From positions 124,001-188,000 of the forward strand of contig VJWN01000028.1 of assembly GCA_007644065.1 (NCBI GenBank): a stretch of DNA of 64,000 nt, in the 5' to 3' direction. How positions within the stretch are numbered: position 1 is the stretch's first letter; each line of letters begins with the position of its first letter. Positions 34,314 to 44,882 of the stretch are shown here, piece by piece. Origin of the DNA: Margaritispora aquatica. Lineage: Eukaryota > Ascomycota > Leotiomycetes > Helotiales > Discinellaceae. The position numbers and the translations under genes were made by a program. The notes under the pieces are model-generated. The model had not been told where the DNA came from. It did no database searches and saw only the letters and a list, made by a program, of their open reading frames with translations.

Positions 34314-36024
34314 ATGGGTCGCCCAAATACCAGGAAGTGTCAGACCTGCAGGATACGAAAGGTTAAGGTACGTATTCCAAAAGCATGCGTTCCAAAATAT
34401 CCGATTACTAAAGCCGTGACTTAAGTGTGATGGTGGCTCGCCAGCATGCCGGCGATGTATCGAATATTGCAAACAATGTCCCGGCTACTCCCAGGTACTT
34501 GAATTCGTGAACATGGACCAGAAATTGATGGCTATTAAAGCTGCAACAAGAGCGCCATATGAGCCATCAAAAGAGAGCGAGCCCTCAGGTCTAACATCAG
34601 TTGTCAATGATAGAAGAGAAATGGAGCTCTTTATCAACCCTCTTTCTCACCATAACCATAACATCAATCTCAGATTGGATCATACTTTGGCTATTCCTCA
34701 AAATAAAGCCTCATTTATATCATTTCTTGAGGGTTCCTATGTTCCCATTCATCCAGTACGACTAGATACCACTGGGACAACAGTACCTTCAAACTGGATG
34801 ACGAAAGCTTGCTCTCTTACTACATCGCCAATGAACGCAAAAATGCTAGATAATGCACTGCTGGCCATGTCATTGGCTTTAGCTAGTGATGACAATCCTA
34901 ATGGCGATGGTTCAAGAGCTTCATTAGCTTATTATTCAGAAGCCCTTGTCGGTCTTCGAAATGAATTACAATCCGGTTCGATAGCATCGAATGCACATGC
35001 AGCTGATGTTGGCTTGGTGACAGGGCTATCGTGTGGCATGTATGAGGTGAATAAGAACCCCAACCTTCATCTTGAGCTGTGAAGCTGAATGTAGCAGATG
35101 ATGGCAAATCGGTCGTTTGAGAGTATGCTTCGTCATCTGAGCGGCGTTGGGGCTATACTCACGGATCGAGGGGTCGACAACATACAGACTTCAATCAGTC
35201 GAAGAACTTTTTATGAGTTTAGATCTATATACCTTCCAATCGCGCTTGTCATGCGTCGACCCAACTTCTTAAGTCAGTCGGAATGGATAAATCCTCCTTG
35301 GAAGAAAGTGGAACCCGACTCGCGCACTCTCCTGCAATCAATATGTGATTATGGATTCCGAGTTCCTCTATTAATGGAAATTTTTGATCGCATGCGAACA
35401 ACAATTCATACGTCGTCGTTTGACAGTGTTATGGAGAACGATGTACTCATTACTCTCGCTCGAGATGCTAGCTCACTTCAAGACGATCTTAATCGCTGGG
35501 ATGCAAGACCTGGACAAGGAAACGACATGTTGCAATTCTACATCCCAAGAATCGCACGTGAAATTGAATCTCCTAGGATCAGCGACATGCGTAGCATCTT
35601 TCCGATCTCTTTTGACTTCCCAAGCTGGGACACTGCCGCAGGGCTTATTTATCGCGACATGATTCGAATATTCTTTAATAGCCTCGTGCTGGAGATGACT
35701 GACTACGCACGACTCAAAAATATGGGTTTCTCGAGCGTGGCATTTCCGATCGAGAACCCCTCCATCACGCTTACAATCGAAGCCGCAGACCGGATATGCC
35801 AGTCCATCGAGTTTTTTTTAGAGGACAATAAAAGACTCATAGGGAGGATGATAATTTTGGCACCTCTTGAATGCGCAAGAGCGTTTTATCAGCGGGTTCT
35901 TGCTAGAGGTACTGGTAATGAAGAGCTGGATGTCGAGATTCGAAGAAAATCAAAGTTTTGCGAGCAAGTCACGAAGAGGATCCAGGAAGGAGGCTTACCA
36001 CTGTGGGCTAAAGTCAAATCATAA
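34314..36024 (+). CDS. Zn2Cys6 transcription factor with fungal-specific TF domain
   Basis: Three exons: 34314-34367, 34426-35046 and 35095-36024; 534 residues. Residues 9-36 form the binuclear zinc cluster, C-x2-C-x6-C-x6-C-x2-C-x6-C (CQTCRIRKVKC, then CRRCIEYCKQC), with intron 1 falling inside it just before the third Cys. The rest matches the Fungal_trans_2 type: FISFLEGSYVPI, ALLAMSLALASDD, ALVGLRNEL and a helical C-terminus to LPLWAKVKS. It probably binds CGG-type half-sites and regulates nearby or unlinked metabolic genes. Intron 2 (48 bp) ends GTAGCAG, a tandem acceptor that would add or drop one Gln. Intact. Confidence 0.92.
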
Positions 36025-36568
36025 TAGACCTGAGAACTAGATTCCCAAAGAGCTAAAGAATAATTACCGCCATTCCTATCCACTCCCACAGGATTAATGA
36101 GGGCTGCCAAGTGAACAACCGACGCCAATATTTAGGGGGTCTCGCTTCATCGCCAAGTCGCTTTTCGCTCGTGGTAGAACAACATCAGAATGAAATAGAA
36201 CACTTTACAGAAAAAGGGAATTCCCATTTTCAAAGAAACGAGAAAAGTTGACGCAAAGCCCGCCATGATGCCCGAATCACGTGTGAACTCTCATTTGAAA
36301 CATTCGATTTGTCTTTTCATCCAAGCGTTTCCGAATCATCCGTCGCCGGTGATCTCCACTCTGCCGCACCATCAACCCCAAATATCGCGTTCATCTCACC
36401 TCATCCGACTACTGCAGTAATCACTTTGTACCATATTTACTCGAGGTATCTTCACTTCTCCCTCTTCATTCTAGTGTTGAACTTGGCTTACATATTCTTG
36501 AGGTACATGTCTGTTTCCAATCGACTAAGAAACGTCCCCATCACTACTCAATCTCCTTCTCCGCAAGC
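36025..36568. other. Intergenic, no gene seen
   Basis: 3' flank of the regulator and promoter of the DUF3431 gene. Short ORFs only. Confidence 0.55.
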
Positions 36569-37639
36569 ATGAGACGTAAAGCAAGAAAAGTCGTTCATCT
36601 CTGCTTTTTCATTGCCCTGTTCTTGATCATCTACAACAACACTTCTGGCTCCAAAACAACAACTTACCCCTGGTCCAAAATAAGATACCAGACAACATCC
36701 AAATCTCTCCCCCCAACTCGCGGCATCTGTCCAGGTCTCGCTTCCACCACCAAGCCAGCCCTCATCGTCTCTCGTGTCCAATCAGACTCAACACAATGGC
36801 TCGCCTCCCTTTCAGATCTCTACCACCTATGCATCTATACCGCCGATGCACCGCCTAATCCCTCCTCAGATGAACTCCAAGTCCCCGCCAACCGCGCCCA
36901 CGAAGCGATGCCCTACCTCACTTTCCTGATCGACAACTACGCCGCCCTTCCCGCCGCTGGCATGGTGTTCATCCACGGTTCCCGCAAAGCATGGCATAAT
37001 GATGCTCCGGACTACGACAACCTCCCTCTACTCAAGGCGTTGAACGTGAGTAACGCTCTTCAGGGAGACGGTTACCACAATCTCCGCTGTGACTGGAGCG
37101 TTAGCACGTGTCCCGTGGACAAGGCACCGCAGGGTAGCATGGGCACGAAATTCCAGGCGGTAATGCTGCCTACTGATGGGCGAGCGGTGTCTGATGCGGC
37201 ATTGCCTGGTGCGTTGGAAACTCTGTTTGGAAAAGGCGCAAAGCTGAGTGCGGGCCACTCGGTGCGCTCGCAGTGCTGTGCGCAATTTGTGGTGGGGAGA
37301 GACAACGTCTGGAGGCATGAGAGAGCCGAGTATGTTGCGTTGAGGCAGTGGTTGTTGGATGCTGGCAAGGGGAAGGGGGCTGCAAGCAAGGATGATAAAA
37401 TCGCGGGGAGAGTGGTAAGTTATCTTTGGCATGTCCTGTTTTTGGGCGAGCAGAGTGGAATTGGGAGTAATGGAGGAGTGGACTTGGCGAGGTTGAATGA
37501 CAAGGCTTGTCCGAGTGCTGAGGCGTGTTATTGTAAGCTTTATGGGAGGTGTGGGTTGGAGGGTTGTGATAAACCAGGGAGGTGTCGTGGGCAGTATGTT
37601 TTGCCATTAAATTTAAGGCTGCCGAAGGAATTGCGTTGA
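36569..37639 (+). CDS. DUF3431 family protein, type II membrane or secreted
   Basis: Single-exon gene of 356 residues. A short basic N-terminus (RRKARK) is followed by one hydrophobic segment (VVHLCFFIALFLIIY), which fits a signal anchor with the body in the secretory lumen. The body has family features: LIVSRVQSDSTQWLASL, MPYLTFLIDNYAALPAAGMVFIHG, WHNDAPDYDNLPLLKAL, and a later CCAQFVVGRDNVWRHERAEY. Several cysteines lie near the C-terminus (ACYCKLYGRCGLEGC). DUF3431 proteins resemble fungal glycosyltransferase-like proteins, but no activity is established. Intact, no introns. Confidence 0.85.
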   Translation: MRRKARKVVHLCFFIALFLIIYNNTSGSKTTTYPWSKIRYQTTSKSLPPTRGICPGLASTTKPALIVSRVQSDSTQWLASLSDLYHLCIYTADAPPNPSSDELQVPANRAHEAMPYLTFLIDNYAALPAAGMVFIHGSRKAWHNDAPDYDNLPLLKALNVSNALQGDGYHNLRCDWSVSTCPVDKAPQGSMGTKFQAVMLPTDGRAVSDAALPGALETLFGKGAKLSAGHSVRSQCCAQFVVGRDNVWRHERAEYVALRQWLLDAGKGKGAASKDDKIAGRVVSYLWHVLFLGEQSGIGSNGGVDLARLNDKACPSAEACYCKLYGRCGLEGCDKPGRCRGQYVLPLNLRLPKELR

Positions 37640-38843
37640 ATATCTTGGATGATTATCTGGGATGTATTTGTATTTAATGTAGTTTAGTACAATAATAGCT
37701 TTCATACACTTTAGAAGCAAGTGTAAGCACTCTTACCTGTCCCCAACCTATTTGGGAACGATAATAGCGCTAGAACAATGGTTCCTCCGGCTAGTGAAGA
37801 GTTATTTCATTTTGTGTTCTTGAAAACCCGAACTTGAGTTTATGTTTTAAAAGGTAGATATATGGTTTCCTTCTGGTCTGCACAGCAGTTAATTAGATGC
37901 GCCAATACTGAACTAGCCACTTGTGTTCAATATTCTAGTAAATGTCCATCTTCAAAGAAGTTTGTGTTCGACTTCATTGATCAAAGTGATGTTGCACTGT
38001 CATATTTCCATAGAGCCGTATTTGGATTTACTCTTCCAAGTATACTTTCTGAAGAGTACTGGAGAGCGAGGCAAAGAACCATCTCTTTCCTGGATATGGA
38101 CTTTGTTTATTGATACTAAACAGACTTTACTCTTCAAAACATAATACACGAATTGAATCTAAGACGTTCCTGTTGTCTTAGTGACTTCATAGGTATTGGA
38201 TGATCACTGAGCCCAAGATTGGTTGGTTGCCGTGCCCACCAACCTCAACACTACAACACGCCTGAATGTCGGAAAATGCCCCACAGAAAATCAACCAGCA
38301 CAGACCTAAATAACAACACTCACCATCATTCAACTCCCCTGACACAAATTACACACAATAAACCAGCAACATCTTCAACCTTCATCCACGATATTCGCAT
38401 ATTTTCAAACACTACAGATCATAAGCAGCAATAGAACATCATGGTGAGTGCAGAGTTTTCTTCTTGTTTACCACGCACAGGAGTTGCAGCGAATCATTGG
38501 TTTGTGCCAGGCAGGCGCCAAAATAGTTGATGCAGCTTGATCATGGAAAGGAGGTGGACTGGACTGAGCTGGACTGGGAAACCCGCGGATTCAATCGAAC
38601 AACATTGAGAAAGAAGCGGCGACGGTGGCTATCTCCTGAGCGACGGCAACATCGATCCTCGAGAGACTGCGTTGTCTGTTATTGTGCCCTATTCCATGTT
38701 CATTCCATTCCACAAAAACATTCCATCCACTCCAAGCTTCAATACATTTGCTACAGAATTGCATTGCATACAGCATATCTCTTTTCTGTTTACCTCCCAA
38801 CTCCACTTGAATAGCATTTGGCAGCACAAGCAACGAGCACAAA
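37640..38843. other. Long intergenic region upstream of the myosin light chain
   Basis: 1.2 kb with no supported gene. An ATG followed directly by gtgagt lies near 38441; it cannot be spliced in frame to the light-chain start with the acceptors I see, but a 5'-UTR intron from here is possible. Confidence 0.45.
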
Positions 38844-39402
38844 ATGGACTCCAAACCACAGACTTACGATGCGCAGGCTAGCACCAACTACAAAGAAGCA
38901 TTCGCTCTATTCGACAAGCGCGGCAATGGACGTGTGCAATTAGATTCCTTGGGAGACCTTCTGCGAGCATGTGGACAGAACCCCACACTCGCAGAGATCA
39001 GGGAGTTGGAGAAGAACGTGGGCGCAGATTGTATGCTTCTCCACCAGCACCCCTGAGTACGAAGACGAGCAGGACTGATTGTGCCACAGTTGATTTCGAG
39101 ACTTTCTCCAAAATCCTCAATCGTCCAGGTGGATTCCGCGATCCAGGTGAGCCAGAGGAGTACTGCCGTGGTTTCCAGGTCTTCGATAAGGATCTCACGG
39201 GCTTCATTGGCGTGGGTCAACTGAGATATATCCTCACGAATTTGGGAGAGAAGATGAGTGACGACGAGGTTGATGAGTTATTGAAGGCGGTTGATACTTC
39301 GAGTGGAGAGATTAACTACACTGGTATTTATGAAAATATCCCAAAAGCAAAGAGCTTCGCTAATCAGGGGCAGATCTCGTCCGTACGATCCTTGCAAATT
39401 AG
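38844..39402 (+). CDS. cdc4: EF-hand myosin II essential light chain (Cdc4-type)
   Basis: Exons 38844-39030, 39090-39323 and 39368-39402 join in frame to 151 residues; the second intron is only 44 bp. NYKEAFALFDKRGNGRVQLDSLGDLLRACG is the first EF-hand region (in part). YCRGFQVFDKDLTGFIGVGQLRYIL and EKMSDDEVDELLKAV follow, and the protein ends INYTG-ADLVRTILAN, the characteristic Cdc4 C-terminus. Cdc4 is a calmodulin-like light chain of type II and V myosins, needed for the contractile ring and septation. The degenerate EF loops (DKRGNGRV) suggest that calcium binding is weak, as in the family. Intact housekeeping gene. Confidence 0.93.
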
Positions 39403-39791
39403 AGGATGAAGGCGGGAGAGGGGGAGCATATTTTCTTGTACGAAATACCAGCATACTTTCACGGCATACATAGGGCTAGGCTGTGATGCAGTACTGGAGA
39501 AGGGATGGGAAGGCGTTTATGAGTTGCCCGCTGTCGGGCTTTATTTGTTGGTATGAATTCTTGCACCCTGGAGTACCCTCCTTCGTATAGGCGGGCAAGC
39601 CACGGATATCAGTTTCTCAATCAATCTGTATGGCGGCAGTGCATAGTTCGAGAAATGAAATCATGATTGCATTATGGATCTTTGAGCCATCCGCTCAAAC
39701 CGAGTATTTTGCTTCCCTTTACGCCATCGCTATGCTATTATGAAAGGACTTTGTCTAGTCGGGTATCTTTGCGTCTTGTGAGGTAAGGTCA
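39403..39791. other. Convergent intergenic, no gene seen
   Basis: Lies between the 3' ends of the light-chain gene and the minus-strand STEEP1-like gene. Confidence 0.6.
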
Positions 39792-40376
39792 TCATTCAAA
39801 CACGACCTTCCCACCCCTCTTAATATCCACATCATCCTCACCTATCTTCCGTCCTGCTCCCACCATCGCTGTCTGCGTCTGCATCTGCCCCATCATAACA
39901 TCCGTATTCATCACCCCACCAGGCAAGATATACAGCACCTTCCCCGCATAGTCCTCCTTATCCTTCCCCTTCCCCTTCCCCTTCCCTTTATCCTCCTCAC
40001 TACCTCCCACTGAATCGAGATCCATCGCCTCCCCATCCTGCGTCGTCGTCGCTGTCACAAGCTCATACCCAACCACCAACCTGCATCTCCCACATCTCCA
40101 CAGCACGCGTTTCTCGAACCCGTCTTCCCTTCGCACGAGCGTCACCTTCCTGTCTGTCGAGATGTTTATCGCGGTTGTGAAGCCTGCTGCCGGGAAGTCG
40201 GCGCTGGTGTCGGTGTTGGGTGCGGAGGGCAGAGGCACAATTATGGCGCCGTCTAGTCCCCCGTTGTCGGTTGACCGCGTGGGGAGCTGCGAGAGTTGAT
40301 GCGTGCTGGCTAGCAAGAGCGTCGAGCACAGGCAGTGGTAGGTGTGTATGGGTATTTTGGGCGGGGAGATGGCCAT
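39792..40376 (-). CDS. STEEP1-domain protein (UPF0428/CXorf56-like)
   Basis: Single-exon gene of 194 residues. The N-terminal IHTYHCLCSTLLLASTHQL and the pair of Cys in LWRCGRCRLVVGYEL form the conserved Cys-rich core of the STEEP1 family. In animals STEEP1 helps STING leave the ER; the fungal role is not known. A Gly-Lys run (KGKGKGKGKDKED) encoded by CTTCCC repeats (39964-39989, + strand) forms a flexible basic loop, and the C-terminus ends KRGGKVVFE. The start at 40376 gives the usual short lead before the Cys core. Confidence 0.85.
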   Translation of the reverse strand: MAISPPKIPIHTYHCLCSTLLLASTHQLSQLPTRSTDNGGLDGAIIVPLPSAPNTDTSADFPAAGFTTAINISTDRKVTLVRREDGFEKRVLWRCGRCRLVVGYELVTATTTQDGEAMDLDSVGGSEEDKGKGKGKGKDKEDYAGKVLYILPGGVMNTDVMMGQMQTQTAMVGAGRKIGEDDVDIKRGGKVVFE

Positions 40377-40993
40377 TTTGAGGTGGGTTTTGCTTGTGAC
40401 TGCTACTTGGTGGTGGAAGGTGAGATCTGAGAAGTAACGTGAGAGCGTGAGATTGAATTGGGATGCGCTTCGGTGTTGGAAATTGTGGTTTGGTGTTTGG
40501 TGTTTGGTGTTTTTGGAATGGTAGCTGTTTATTTTGGTTATTGCTTGCTTGTGTTGGACTTGAAAGAAAGCTCAGCCTCGTGGAGAAAAGCACGTTCTGA
40601 GTTCTGAGTGGATCCGTGCGATTGTGGATCGTCATCGGATGGCAGGGCTGAGAACGGATATTTATCTGGAGGGGTGTGTGGTGCCGAGGTTGAGACTTGG
40701 TGGTGTAAGAGTGACAGGTACGAAATACAAGAAAAGGTATTTATTGTTGATGCTTGTCAACGAGTTTTGAAATATGAACTGTTGTTGTTAACACTTGTGG
40801 TAATTATTTCTATTTCCGGTCCTTCGTTTTTTATAGCTGTTCATTTATCACTCACACTTTATGGAGCATGCAATTTAGGTGCCGACCTACAATTAACACA
40901 CATACAGCTAGAGAATGGATGTCTGAATATCACCTTAGAATTCTCCCTAAATCTAGCCACCTAGTCCGAATTGGATTTTATTGTAGCAAATCG
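40377..40993. other. Intergenic, no gene seen
   Basis: Promoter side of the STEEP1-like gene and 3' flank of the membrane protein gene. A GTTTGGT repeat lies near 40488-40515. Confidence 0.5.
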
Positions 40994-41808
40994 TCAACCA
41001 CGTAATGTTGTTCTCCTTTCCTCTCTCCTTTGATCCCTTCTTAATGGCGTCTCTTCGTCAATTATTTCTTCTACACCACCTCTTACCACAGCTTCTCTTC
41101 CGGCCTCAATATCGCGCACTACCTCTCCTCGACAATCTATTGCTTTCCATATCTCCTCTCTCTGCAACCTCAGCTCTCGGCGGTAGGCCCAGTATATCTC
41201 CGGGCAAATCGACTTGAAGAGACAATGTCCAATGGGTAGCAGTAAAGTGGCAGCCCAAATCACCATCGGCATGATGGTTTGGAAGCTCACTAAAGCATTG
41301 TCCCAGTCGATGGAGACCACACCCATGATCGTGAAGAATGCGTAGCCGTCAACAAGATCAATGTCCTCTGTGTGCAAGGAGTTGAATGTGAAGATGCTGA
41401 GGAAAAAGGTGAGAAGGGAGAGGAAGAAGATGGGCGTAGTAGGACAGAGCACGATGTAAGGTGTTATTGCCTATATTCGGAACTATCAATATGATTCTCT
41501 GATATGTAGGACATCTAATGGAAGGGTAGACAGGGAATCACTAGGTCCCGGGAAGAGCTTACAATCAATGTAGCAGGAAAGTCATCACGCTCGCCAGCCT
41601 TGCAAACATGTTGTGTTGTCGAGTTTGCAACGATGGATGGAGTTTGCGGGGTAACGAGTCTAGGTACAGCTGATACGGATGTAGGGTCGTAATTTGATAT
41701 TGCAATCACGCAGTAGAAGGTTATGATGGCGAGGGTGAGTTGGGAGAGGAATGTATGGAAGGTATAGACCTTGAGATGTCTTCCTTGAATGCTCTCGTCT
41801 TGCGGCAT
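40994..41808 (-). CDS. Small multi-pass membrane protein, unknown
   Basis: Exon 1 is 41808-41563, the intron 41562-41471 (gtaagc, aatatag), and exon 2 40994-41470; 240 residues. I chose the ATG at 41808, the first one in the open frame. There are about three hydrophobic helices: SQLTLAIITFYCVIAIS, FFLSLLTFFLSIFTF, and VIWAATLLLPIGHCLF. A basic/acidic cytosolic tail follows (YRRELRLQREEIWK, LRRDQRREERRTTLRG). No family recognised. The intron phase is 0 and both halves are hydrophobic, which supports the join. It could be a fungal-specific membrane adaptor. Confidence 0.65.
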
Positions 41809-42470
41809 TTCACCACGGCTGGCCAGACTCGGTACTGGATGCGATATTGCCCGTCTGGTATTCAAAGGGTTATCAAGGTCTGTTACCTTGTTATTAGTGT
41901 ATTTTATTTGGTGTTTTGTTTCTAGCTGTTGTATATATCAAGTCAGCCTTGTAGCGCAAGAAACGTCCTGATATGGTTGTGGATCGTCAGACGGCGAGGC
42001 TGAGCCGAAATCCTGAAGACAATCTGCCGAGTCAGGGTTTAAATATGTCTCGATAGCTAGGGTAGTAAGTAGGTAGAGCTGATGTTTACAATTGACAAAA
42101 CATAAATAATACAGATTATCTTATCTACATTGAACACTCAGTATACAAGTCATGTAACTCTAGTCTTATTATGTCTTCTTGGAAATATGATCAATTAATA
42201 TAGATAGATATACATATAATACGATTATACTTACCTAAACACCTAAGCTCATCAGCCCTACACCGTCTGGAGCTCCAAGCTTCGAGCCAGATCATTGGTC
42301 CCACCGGCATCTGCACGACACACGACAACACTTCCTTTTAGCCTTCACTCGAAACAAACTCCACCACATCGCACATCACCTTCTCTCTCTCCACCCACTT
42401 ATTACCTCCCTCTCCAAAATCTGAAGCCGTCATCCATACGGCGTACTCACCTTCCATCCTGGCGCCTCGA
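41809..42470. promoter_or_regulatory. Divergent promoter region
   Basis: 662 bp between two divergently transcribed genes; AT-rich at 42080-42240, then C/T-rich just before the peptidase start, as in fungal 5' leaders. Confidence 0.4.
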
Positions 42471-44882
42471 ATGCCCCGTAGACCCCGCTTCCCCCTCCGC
42501 ATTCAAGCACCTTCACGCCTGACCACTCTCGCCCTTCTCTTCTTCTTCCCAATAGTCTTCATTCTGGCTTCCTCTCGAATCTACCCAAGGCTTGGAAGTC
42601 TATTCAATCACTTCAATCTTCGCCCTTCATATACATCTCTCACTGGCACAAGACCTATCACAAACTCCAGCATGGCACCCTCACAGTACAAGAGCCCTCC
42701 GCAGATGCCCCCGTTGTTCACTGCGAGCAAGACGAGCTTGGTTGACGATGCAAAGGCCCTGTGTGACAAGACGCGACAGCTTCTGGATAAGATAGCTGCG
42801 GAAGTGACTGCCGAGTCTGCGACATTCGAGAATGTGGTTCTCCCTATGGCACACGACGAGAACGAAGCTGGACTAAAATCGCGGATCATTGGCTTCTACC
42901 AGGCTGTCTCGACAGATAGCGAGCTCAGAGATGCCAGTTCCAAGGCCGAGGAGATTATGGATGAATTTAATATCGAGGCTAGCATGCGGGAGGATATCTT
43001 CGTGCTTGTGGATGCTGCGTGGAAGAAGGCCAAGGACGGCAAGTCGAACTTGGATGGCGAGAGCTTGAAGCTTTTGGAGAAGGAGAGGAAGTCATATATC
43101 CGCAATGGTTTGGGCATTGAGAAGGGCACAAAGAGGGATCGCTTCAAGGAGATCAAGAAGCGTCTCTCGCTGATCCAGATTGAATTCTCTAAGAACTTGA
43201 ACGAAGAGAGTGGTGGCATTTGGTTTACGGAAGAGGAATTGAAGGGCGTGCCAGCGGATGTTCTCGAGACTTTTGAGAAGGGTACAGGCGACAATGAGGG
43301 CAAATTGAGGTTCACGTTCAAGTACCCTGACTTGTTTCCCACACTCAAGTTTGCTTTAAACTCCGAGATAAGAAAGAAGGTTTTCATTGAGAACGAGAAC
43401 AAGGTATGATGCGATCTTGATTGTGAAAAAGTATGCTAATTGAAGCAGGTTAATATGAATGTTGCGCTTTTCAGGGAAGCAATTGTCCTTCGTGATGAGG
43501 CTGCCAGACTCCTTGGATACCCTGATCATGCAACCTTCGTCATCGAGGACAAGATGGCCAAGACCCCAAAGACTGTATTCGACTTCCTCAATGATCTTCG
43601 AGAACAACTCGCACCAGGTGGAGCAAAGGAGGTCGAGCATCTACTTGAGATCAAGAAGGAAGACTTGCAATCTCGAGGCTTGGAAGCTACTGTTGATGGC
43701 AATTACTACTTATGGGATTCACGATTTTATAACAGAATGATGGAAGAGAAGGAATTCGCTATCGACGAATCTAAGATTGCTGAATATTTCCCTCTCCAGT
43801 CAACTGTAAATGGAATGCTCAAGATCTTTGAGGAGCTCTTTGGCTTTGTTTTTGTCGAGGTTGTTGGTGAAGATCGTGCAAAACTATCCAGTGAGTGCTT
43901 CAGTCCGCCACAAAGATGACCTTAGTTAATTTTAGCAGCTACTGAGAAAGGTGAGGACATTGTATGGCACGAGGATGTCAAGATGTTCAGCGTTTGGGAT
44001 GATGAAGGAGAGGGTGGTGGATTTGTCGGTTATCTCTACCTCGATCTACATCCTCGACAAGGAAAGTATGGTCATGCTGCCAATTTCTCGGTCCAACCTG
44101 GATATCTCTACCCCAACGGTACTCGTCGCTACCCTGCCACAGCGCTGGTGTGTAACTTCTCGAAGCCAACTGCTGATAAGCCTTCGCTTCTGAAGCATGA
44201 CGAAGTGGTCACGCTATTCCACGAGCTGGGCCATGGTATCCACGATCTTTCTGGACGAACCAAATACTCTCGCTTCCATGGCACATCTGTTGTTCGTGAT
44301 TTCGTTGAAGCTCCAAGTCAAATGCTTGAAAACTGGTGCTGGACTCCATCGCAACTCAAAGGACTCAGCAAGCACTACAAGACTGGCGAAAAGATTCCGG
44401 ATGATCTCATTGCTAAGCAAATTAGCGTCAAGCATGTCAATGATGCACTTTTCAATCTTCGTCAACTTCACTTTGGGCTGTTTGATATGACCGTTCACAC
44501 CCCTAAATCTCACGAGGAGGCCAAGGCGTTCAAGATTTCAGAAATGTACAACAACCTCCGCACTGAAATCTCCGGTCTCAAAGGTCCCGAGGCTCAAGGT
44601 GCCAAGGCCGATTGGGGCAATGGTCAAGCTACGTTTGGCCATCTCATTGGTGGTTATGATGCTGGATATTATGGCTATTTGTCATCCCAGGTTTACAGTA
44701 CGGATATGTTCTACAGTGTGTTCAAGAAGAATCCAATGGATGGGAAGGAGGGCAGGAGGTATAGACATATGGTGCTTGAGAAGGGCGGTAGTCAGGATGA
44801 GATGAAGACCTTGGAAGACTTCCTGGGCAGGCTACCTAGCACGGAGGCGTTCTATAAGGAGTTGGGTCTTAAAGCCAAGTAA
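42471..44882 (+). CDS. prd1: M3-family zinc metallopeptidase (thimet oligopeptidase / saccharolysin-like)
   Basis: Three exons: 42471-43403, 43449-43890 and 43936-44882; 773 residues. Intron 2 (43891-43935) may instead end at 43938, a tagCAG tandem acceptor that drops one residue. The catalytic core is LFHELGHGIHDL at about residue 553 (HExxH), with the third zinc ligand Glu in FVEAPSQMLENW. The order of motifs matches yeast Prd1 and mammalian thimet oligopeptidase, which cut short peptides in the cytosol and mitochondrial intermembrane space. The first 67 residues are extra: basic, then LTTLALLFFFPIVFILASS, a strong membrane or signal segment. An internal in-frame ATG (SSMAPSQYK) would give a 706-residue soluble form close to the usual Prd1 length. 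Intact. Confidence 0.93.

Noticed and set aside
38441..38843. ATG followed by gtgagt as a lone-codon first exon of the Cdc4-like gene
   Set aside because: No acceptor before 38844 gives the correct phase; the ATG at 38844 already starts the conserved N-terminus.
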